From: Herminiimonas contaminans | GTDB taxonomy: Bacteria; Pseudomonadota; Gammaproteobacteria; Burkholderiales; Burkholderiaceae_D | Direction: 5' to 3' | Length of the DNA: 47,694 bases | Assembly (NCBI RefSeq): GCF_015645465.1 | Contig: NZ_JADOEL010000022.1 | Location: 1-47,694, forward strand | In this document: positions 43,380 to 47,694 of the stretch, in pieces | Position numbering within the stretch: the first letter of the stretch is position 1 | Layout: each line of letters begins with the position of its first letter | Notes under the pieces: generated by a model | Databases searched by the model: none | Seen by the model: the letters and a program-made list of their open reading frames with translations, nothing else | What the model was told of the DNA's origin: nothing | Program-made: the position numbers and the translations under genes

Positions 43380-43973
43380 TTAGACTGTCTTGTCATCCTT
43401 GCCGATCAGCAGGCGCGTGTCGCTTACATAGGTATACGGTGGAACCTCCAAGTTGCGTGGCGCCGGCACATTCTTGAACACGCGCCCGGCCAGATCGAAC
43501 TTCGAGCCATGACACGGACAGTAGAAGCCGCCTGGCCAATCAGGCCCCAGATCGGCCGGTGCCATCTCGGGACGGTAGATCGGTATGCAGCCCAGATGGG
43601 TACAGATGCCAATCACCACTAGATACGGCGACCTGATCGAACGGGTGGCATTCTTCGCATATTCGGGCTGCTGCGCTTCCTTCGATTGCGGATCGACCAG
43701 CTGGTTGCCGTGCCTGCCGAGCAAATCGGGCATCCGGTCGGTGCGATGCACGATCCACACCGGTTTGCCGCACCACTCCACCGTCAACAGCGTGCCCGGT
43801 TTCACTCGACCGAGATCCACTTCCACCGGTGCGCCGGCAGCCTTGGCGGCTTCGCTGGGCGACATGCTTTGCACAAACGGAATCGATGCCGCAACGAGGC
43901 CGACGCCTCCCACTCCCGTCGTCGCCGCTGTCAGGAATTTTCTGCGGCGGGTGTCTGTTTCACGATTGTCCAT
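43380..43973 (-). CDS. petA: Orphan Rieske iron-sulfur protein (PetA-like)
   Basis: 197 residues from ATG 43973. Tat signal and membrane anchor at the N-terminus (RRRKFLTAATTGVGGVGLVA), UCR_TM-like segment, and the Rieske domain with both cluster motifs, ICTHLGCIP and FYCPCHGSKFD, which supply the 2 Cys and 2 His ligands. It looks like the iron-sulfur subunit of a cytochrome bc1 complex, but no cytochrome b or c1 gene is next to it. It lies in a copper-resistance gene row. It could be an additional copy used under metal stress, since Rieske clusters are copper-sensitive; that is inference. Confidence 0.92.
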   Translation of the reverse strand: MDNRETDTRRRKFLTAATTGVGGVGLVAASIPFVQSMSPSEAAKAAGAPVEVDLGRVKPGTLLTVEWCGKPVWIVHRTDRMPDLLGRHGNQLVDPQSKEAQQPEYAKNATRSIRSPYLVVIGICTHLGCIPIYRPEMAPADLGPDWPGGFYCPCHGSKFDLAGRVFKNVPAPRNLEVPPYTYVSDTRLLIGKDDKTV

Positions 43974-44031
43974 GATGCGTTCCTTTCTTGAATGGATGCT
44001 CCTGCCATCCCCAATCACTCACTCCCGCCTA

Positions 44032-44688
44032 TCACAGCCGCAAGCTGTCGAACAACCGGCCCCAGTTGCCCTGTCGCGGGAAAAACCTTGGTACTTGCTG
44101 CATGTAATCCTGATAAACCGTACCGAAACGCCCGACCATTTCTCGTTCTTCCTTGCGCGCGAGTCGAACATAGACAAGCACAATCACGGGAAAGAGTATT
44201 AAAGTGAGGAGTGTCGGCCAGTGCACGATTTGGCCGAATACGGCAAGCATGATGCCGAGGTACTGAGGATGACGGATCACGCCATAGCCCGTCCTTCACA
44301 AAACGGCCTTCGCGATGCGCTTGGTAAACCTGGCTCCAGCCGGTGATTAACAGCACGACGCCCAACATGACGAACGTGCCGCCGATCAGCATTTCGGTCA
44401 TCGCGCCCCTTGACCGTAACCAAGGAGGGACGCCCATAGATGGCCGGTCTGGGTATATATCGGCAGGTCGATACCGAGAAATCCCGTCAGCAGATAGATC
44501 GTTAGCGGAAAGCAGTACATTTCGGCGTAGAGCGCAATAATGAAGGCTTGAATCAATCCGGCACCGCTCCATTCGCGCCAGCCCTTGGGCGCCGCGTAGC
44601 GATACAGTATCCAGGACACGATCACGATGATCATCGCGACCCATCCCCAATGTCCGTAATGCCCGGCAAAACCACTTGTATCATGCAT
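44032..44688 (-). pseudogene. Isoprenylcysteine carboxyl-methyltransferase-like gene broken by two frameshifts
   Basis: Three pieces in three frames together make one membrane methyltransferase of about 215 residues. Piece 1 (44688 to about 44405): MHDTSGFAGHYGHWGWVAMI to HLWASLLGYGQG. Piece 2 (about 44405-44287): MTEMLIGGTFVMLGVVLLIT to EGRFVKDGL. Piece 3 (about 44285-44032): VIRHPQYLGIMLAVFGQIVH to GRLFDSLRL. Piece 1 runs into a stop through loss of one base in a C-run (44406-44409, G-run on the coding strand). Pieces 2 and 3 join if two bases are restored near 44284 in a TATA-like step. The RHPQYLG motif of ICMT/PEMT-type enzymes is intact. Sequencing error cannot be ruled out. Confidence 0.78.
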
Positions 44689-44753
44689 GATCTACCTCCT
44701 TGCGGCTTACCGACGTCGCTGATGGAATCGAACGACTTATGCCTCGAGATCGA

Positions 44754-44969
44754 TTATTTGTCCTCTTGATCTGGCTTCTTGTCCTTTTCTTTTTGGGGAT
44801 TATTCATTCCCTTCATCATAAAAACCATCACGATCGGGCATACCAAAAGCAGTAAGTACGGCGCGATTGCCGTAATCTGTGTCTGGAATGCAGGAAAAGC
44901 CACATACCCAACGATGAGCAACAGGCCTATTCCCACCGCCATCTTTATCATTGTCTTGAAGCTGCACAT
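44754..44969 (-). CDS. DUF2933 small membrane protein
   Basis: 71 residues, two membrane segments (MAVGIGLLLIVGYVAFPAFQ, IAPYLLLLVCPIVMVFMMKG) and a basic/acidic tail (KEKDKKPDQEDK). Matches the small DUF2933 proteins seen in copper and silver resistance clusters. Function unknown. Same strand as its neighbours. Confidence 0.82.
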   Translation of the reverse strand: MCSFKTMIKMAVGIGLLLIVGYVAFPAFQTQITAIAPYLLLLVCPIVMVFMMKGMNNPQKEKDKKPDQEDK

Positions 44970-45079
44970 GATTGTGTCTCCTTTATATTTACAAACTACT
45001 GGCTAATGGGCGGGCTATCTCCACGCTCTTTGGCAGCGTGCCATTGAGAGCACGGAAGCCAACCCGCCCATTGCGCCAG

Positions 45080-45454
45080 TTACTTCACTGCGGTAACGAC
45101 ATAATCTTTATCCTGCTTAGTGAAATCGATCGACACTTTCTTGTCGACGGCGAGTTTGTCGAAGAACATCTTGTCCTTCACAACGAATGTCATCGTCATT
45201 GCCGGCCAATTCAATGTTTTGACGGGGCCATGGGCCAGCGTCACCGTGCCCTTCAGCGCATCGACTGCCTTCACCATACCTGTCGCCTTGTGGGTGGTGG
45301 TTTTGGCAGAGGAATCGGAACTCATTTTTTCCATCGGCATGTTCTTCATGTCCATGTCTTTCATATCCATATTTTTTGCGCCGCCAGACTGCGCCATTGC
45401 CAGACTGGATGCGGACAAAGCAAGAATCAGAGATACGGTTGCGGCAAATTTCAT
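45080..45454 (-). CDS. cusF: CusF-like periplasmic copper/silver-binding protein
   Basis: 124 residues from ATG 45454. Signal peptide (LILALSASSLAMAQSGG), a linker with repeated Met-Asp units (NMDMKDMDMKNMPMEKM) that can bind metal, then the CusF fold: KATGMVKAVDALKGTVTLAH followed by LNWPAMTMTFVVKD. His, Trp, Met and Met of the metal site are present. CusF hands Cu(I)/Ag(I) to the CusCBA pump; that pump is not intact here. Confidence 0.92.
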   Translation of the reverse strand: MKFAATVSLILALSASSLAMAQSGGAKNMDMKDMDMKNMPMEKMSSDSSAKTTTHKATGMVKAVDALKGTVTLAHGPVKTLNWPAMTMTFVVKDKMFFDKLAVDKKVSIDFTKQDKDYVVTAVK

Positions 45455-45582
45455 AGTAATTTCCTTCATTACTTAGGGTGGGTTGGTACAACAAAAAAAG
45501 ATTGATCACTGCCTAGACTGTGACGATGTCTCCTGACGGCATGAGCCGCCAAAAAAAATCGCATCGAGCCATTAAAAATGCG

Positions 45583-45819
45583 TTAATGCTTTTTCATCAT
45601 TTCCTGACAATCCTTCATCATTTGATCCATTTTTTCGTGCATTTTTGGATCCATCTGGTGGTCCATTCCGGATTGAGAAGCTTTATTGGCCGCTTGCATC
45701 ATTTGCGTCTGTTTGGCCTTGCGCCCTTGTTCAATCAGTTGCCAATCAGGGCCTGCGAAGGCCGGAAATGCTGCACTAAGGCTGCTTATGCAGAGCAGCG
45801 TAAGTAGTAATTTTTTCAT
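45583..45819 (-). CDS. Small exported Met/His-rich protein
   Basis: 78 residues from ATG 45819. Signal peptide (KKLLLTLLCISSLSAAFPAF), mature part with many Met residues (TQMMQAAN, GMDHQMDPKMHEKMDQMM) and a final Cys and His. Likely binds Cu(I)/Ag(I) in the periplasm, inferred from composition and neighbours. Confidence 0.75.
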   Translation of the reverse strand: MKKLLLTLLCISSLSAAFPAFAGPDWQLIEQGRKAKQTQMMQAANKASQSGMDHQMDPKMHEKMDQMMKDCQEMMKKH

Positions 45820-45891
45820 GATAGATTCCTCGGTAAATTGGTTTGATTTATGCGTCAGCAAGACTTTTAATCGTCTTCATCGTCACGATGG

Positions 45892-46188
45892 TTAATTCAA
45901 CCACCGACAATACAAAAGCCGCAGCGCAACCGCTGGAATCACTGAAATATCAGAAACAAATTTAGCGATAGCCGGCAGGTTGTCGATGCCGACCTTCAAT
46001 ATCGGATCAGGTAACAGATCCATGGCGCGACGTTGAGCCCCCGCCAGCGTCAATGGCGCCTCGACTGCGTAGACGTTGGCAACGAACTTAAGCGATCCTG
46101 CCAGCGCGGCGAGGCTGATTCTTAGGGAAAACCGAAGAACCGGATGGCGCGCGGTGAACGGGGATGACATGAAACCTCCAGATAACAA
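45892..46188 (-). pseudogene. TolC/CusC-type outer-membrane efflux gene with internal deletion and lost C-terminus
   Basis: The frame starts with a signal-like region (LRISLAALAGSLKFVANVYA), then APLTLAGAQRRAMD, the first motif of CusC/CzcC-type outer membrane factors. It jumps to LPDPILKVGIDNLP, a motif that normally lies some 30 residues further on. After that the sequence is unrelated and stops at 98 residues instead of about 420. So it has an internal deletion and has lost most of its 3' part; cusB and cusA that would follow are gone. Confidence 0.65.
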
Positions 46189-46244
46189 GTGACAACATCG
46201 GGCGTGCGCAAGGCACGGCGATGGCGGCTAGGCGATCAGGGGGA

Positions 46245-46649
46245 TTAAATGCGGAAACAGCAGTTGCGAATGGACAGCGGCGGCGCTGTAGGTCGTGCCA
46301 GAAGAAGAGAGTTCGGTTGAGGGTCAGTGGAATGGTCGACGATCTCAATATTGCGAAATACCAGCGTCAGTGCGGCAGCCATAAAGGGCATCACATGTGG
46401 CATCGGCGGTTTGTCCAGAGACTGGTTGCCTGCTTGGTCGTTCGCGTGACAGAGGCTGGGTTGTGCTTTATCCGAGCCGGCGCACCAGGCCATCGCCTGA
46501 TTACTATCCATGGCCATCGACGCCGACTCATTGACCTGCCCGACATTAAAACTAGGGCATGTGTATCCCGCTACGGCAAGCTGCATGAACAGCATGCTGA
46601 CCAGCACGATGAGTGCCGCAAATAGACGGGATGGGCGGGCGAGTTTCAT
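46245..46649 (-). CDS. Small exported Cys/Met-containing protein of the copper gene row
   Basis: 134 residues from ATG 46649 (MKLARPSRLFAALIVLVSML). Signal peptide, then GYTCPSFNVGQV with Cys, and a Met/His-rich middle (KPPMPHVMPFMAAALTL), ending NCCFRI. Similar proteins precede cusC in related clusters, by recollection; the role is not known. It is the first gene downstream of the dyad operator at 46758-46775. Confidence 0.65.
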   Translation of the reverse strand: MKLARPSRLFAALIVLVSMLFMQLAVAGYTCPSFNVGQVNESASMAMDSNQAMAWCAGSDKAQPSLCHANDQAGNQSLDKPPMPHVMPFMAAALTLVFRNIEIVDHSTDPQPNSLLLARPTAPPLSIRNCCFRI

Positions 46650-46750
46650 TATCAAGTTTTTGCTTAATTTGTACTCAGCAGAAACGATATTTGTTGTCAA
46701 GCAATGATAAATTTTTAGAGGCGAATCGGAAAAGCAACCCCGATAGCACA

Positions 46751-46779
46751 TTGTTAGCCTTCCCACGTGGGAAGGTCAA
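46751..46779 (-). promoter_or_regulatory. CueR-type operator/promoter of the copper gene row
   Basis: A perfect 18-bp dyad CCTTCCCACGTGGGAAGG (46758-46775) lies between a minus-strand -35 TTGACC (46774-46779) and a -10-like TAACAA (46751-46756). CCTTCCC...GGGAAGG is the CueR/MerR-family pattern (compare the copA operator). The spacer to this -10 is 17 bp rather than the usual 19. Confidence 0.7.
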
Positions 46780-46951
46780 GATGTATTTGAAGTGGCCTCA
46801 CATTTTTTGGGAGGGGCACCGTTAAATGCTAGCGACCACCTGGCCAGTGCCTGAATCGGGTGAGCGAGACACAATTCGTAATGTTGTCGCAATGGTCTTG
46901 ACGATGATTTTTGATCGAATTGTCTGTGTTGAAAAAAAACGATTCCGCTGC

Positions 46952-46982
46952 TTGATCTTCCCACAGAGGAAAGGTCTATTGT
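46952..46982 (+). promoter_or_regulatory. MerR-type promoter and operator of the cueR-like gene
   Basis: TTGATC (46952-46957) and TATTGT (46977-46982) are separated by exactly 19 bp, and the spacer holds TTCCCACAGAGGAAAGG, an imperfect dyad like the one at 46758-46775. The 19-bp spacing is typical of MerR-family-controlled promoters. It lies 75 bp before the regulator's start, so autoregulation is expected. Confidence 0.75.
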
Positions 46983-47056
46983 GAAGTTACGACAACGTGT
47001 GTAGCAGATTGGAATGATGAGGACCGTCGGTGGGCACAGAAAAGAGAGAGGACGTC

Positions 47057-47530
47057 ATGAATATCGGACAAGCAGCCAGAACTTCAGGGGTTTCAGCCAA
47101 AATGATTCGCTATTATGAAAGTATTGGCTTGGCGGAGTCTGCCGTTCGAAGCGAAGGCAACTATCGGACCTATGGCGAAAACGACATCCACACGCTGCGC
47201 TTTATACGACAGGCGAGGATACTTGGCTTTCAAATTGAACAAATCCGTGAACTGCTCGCGCTATGGCAAGACAGGAGACGTACCAGTGCCCAGGTCAAAT
47301 CGATTAGTGCAAAACATATCGAAGACCTGAATGAACGGATCGCGGGACTTGTCGTCATGCGCGATACGTTGACAGACCTGATGCGACATTGTGCGGGGAA
47401 CCACCGGCCTTCCTGCCCAATCCTGGACAGCATGAGCGGGGAGATACCCAAGAGCACCTCCACCAAGCAGGGCGGGCAACAATCCCGGCCACGATCAGAA
47501 CCGCGAAAACATGAAGCGCATTCGTCGTGA
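47057..47530 (+). CDS. cueR: CueR/HmrR-type MerR-family copper regulator
   Basis: 157 residues from ATG 47057. MerR-type winged helix (MNIGQAARTSGVSAKMIRYY, then ESIGLAESAVRSEGNYRTY), coiled-coil dimer helix, and a CueR metal loop CAGNHRPSCPILDSM with the two Cys that bind Cu(I)/Ag(I). The C-terminal 25 residues are a charged Ser/Lys/Arg tail not needed for metal binding. It twists the long-spacer promoters upstream of the row at 43205-46649 and probably its own. Confidence 0.93.
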   Translation: MNIGQAARTSGVSAKMIRYYESIGLAESAVRSEGNYRTYGENDIHTLRFIRQARILGFQIEQIRELLALWQDRRRTSAQVKSISAKHIEDLNERIAGLVVMRDTLTDLMRHCAGNHRPSCPILDSMSGEIPKSTSTKQGGQQSRPRSEPRKHEAHSS

Positions 47531-47585
47531 TCGCGTATTCCGGTCAACAATTGAATTCCACTAAAGCTGAATCGCCCCGGCTTTA

Positions 47586-47630
47586 CTAGACACATCTGAG
47601 CCTATAAATTTATAGGTTAACGGAGGTGTT
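47586..47630 (+). mobile_element. Probable left end of an IS3-family element
   Basis: TAGACACATCTGAGCC leads through a CCTATAAATTTATAGG palindrome and a CGGAGG ribosome site to a transposase start. The other end is outside the window, so the exact edge is a guess. Confidence 0.5.
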
Positions 47631-47694
47631 ATGAGTGCAAAGCGATATACAGAAGAATTCAAGATTGAAGCAGTCAAACAGGTCACAGAACGAG
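47631..47694 (+). CDS. IS3-family transposase OrfA, N-terminal fragment cut by window edge
   Basis: The frame reads MSAKRYTEEFKIEAVKQVTE and continues past the end of the window. This is the start of an IS3-family OrfA (HTH_Tnp_1). It differs from the OrfA start at the left edge, so the two are different elements. Confidence 0.82.
   Translation, partial: MSAKRYTEEFKIEAVKQVTER

Noticed and set aside
46776-46964. 62-residue minus-strand frame between the two MerR-type operators
   Set aside because: It covers regulatory DNA, has no ribosome site and no family resemblance.

Overview
The window looks like a chromosome segment of a betaproteobacterium, most likely Oxalobacteraceae (Herminiimonas/Janthinobacterium-like). 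This rests on the moderate GC, the class I fumarase, MurI, Acs and RpfC-like sensor proteins, and the codon use. The genus is a guess from gene content, not a measured placement. About 42 kb is ordinary backbone with some unusual signalling and cell-envelope genes. Both edges are accessory DNA cut by IS3-family transposase genes.

Layout. 1-1800: end of an IS3-family element, a full-length SrkA-type kinase on the minus strand, and the decapitated remains of a second, diverged srkA on the plus strand. 1800-5750: TSUP permease, membrane diguanylate cyclase with an RpfC-like sensor, a small unknown protein, and a REC-REC-Hpt protein with a dead histidine-kinase dimerisation domain. 5960-10070: a structured leader RNA with a terminator-like hairpin, two uncharacterised proteins with a shared N-terminal motif, a DyP-type peroxidase, and a convergent catalase-fold heme protein. 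10223-21386: a 1705-residue pseudokinase-AAA-GAF-histidine kinase, an overlapping REC-DUF3369-kinase-REC hybrid, and a 1243-residue Ala/Glu-rich coiled coil with a C-terminal membrane anchor. 21710-25732: TPR protein and L,D-transpeptidase pair, then three small Tyr/Gly-rich exported proteins. 25830-32251: UspA, MFS transporter, small unknowns, two neighbouring TenA paralogues with a MazG-like pyrophosphohydrolase, and a membrane-anchored alpha/beta hydrolase. 32535-36317: small lipoprotein, small helical protein, a gene remnant, and a HAF-repeat autotransporter. 36470-41898: tRNA-His, a murI-fumarase-UPF0114 group, and acs.

42072-47694 is an island joined to a tRNA-Ser(GGA) gene. The 3' end of the tRNA is repeated 147 bp downstream, with an interrupted inverted copy between. 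Next come a small unknown gene, an AIPR-like abortive-infection gene cut short by an IS21-type multi-repeat end, and a decayed copper/silver resistance operon under a CueR-type regulator. That operon keeps CusF, a Met-rich small protein, DUF2933 and an orphan Rieske protein. It has lost cusB and cusA, has a deleted TolC/CusC gene, a twice-frameshifted isoprenylcysteine-methyltransferase-like gene and a truncated P-II gene.

The best candidates for undescribed biology are the leader RNA plus DyP/catalase cluster (5960-10070), the pseudokinase/phosphorelay/coiled-coil group (10223-21386), and the nested tRNA-Ser 3'-end element (42199-42309).
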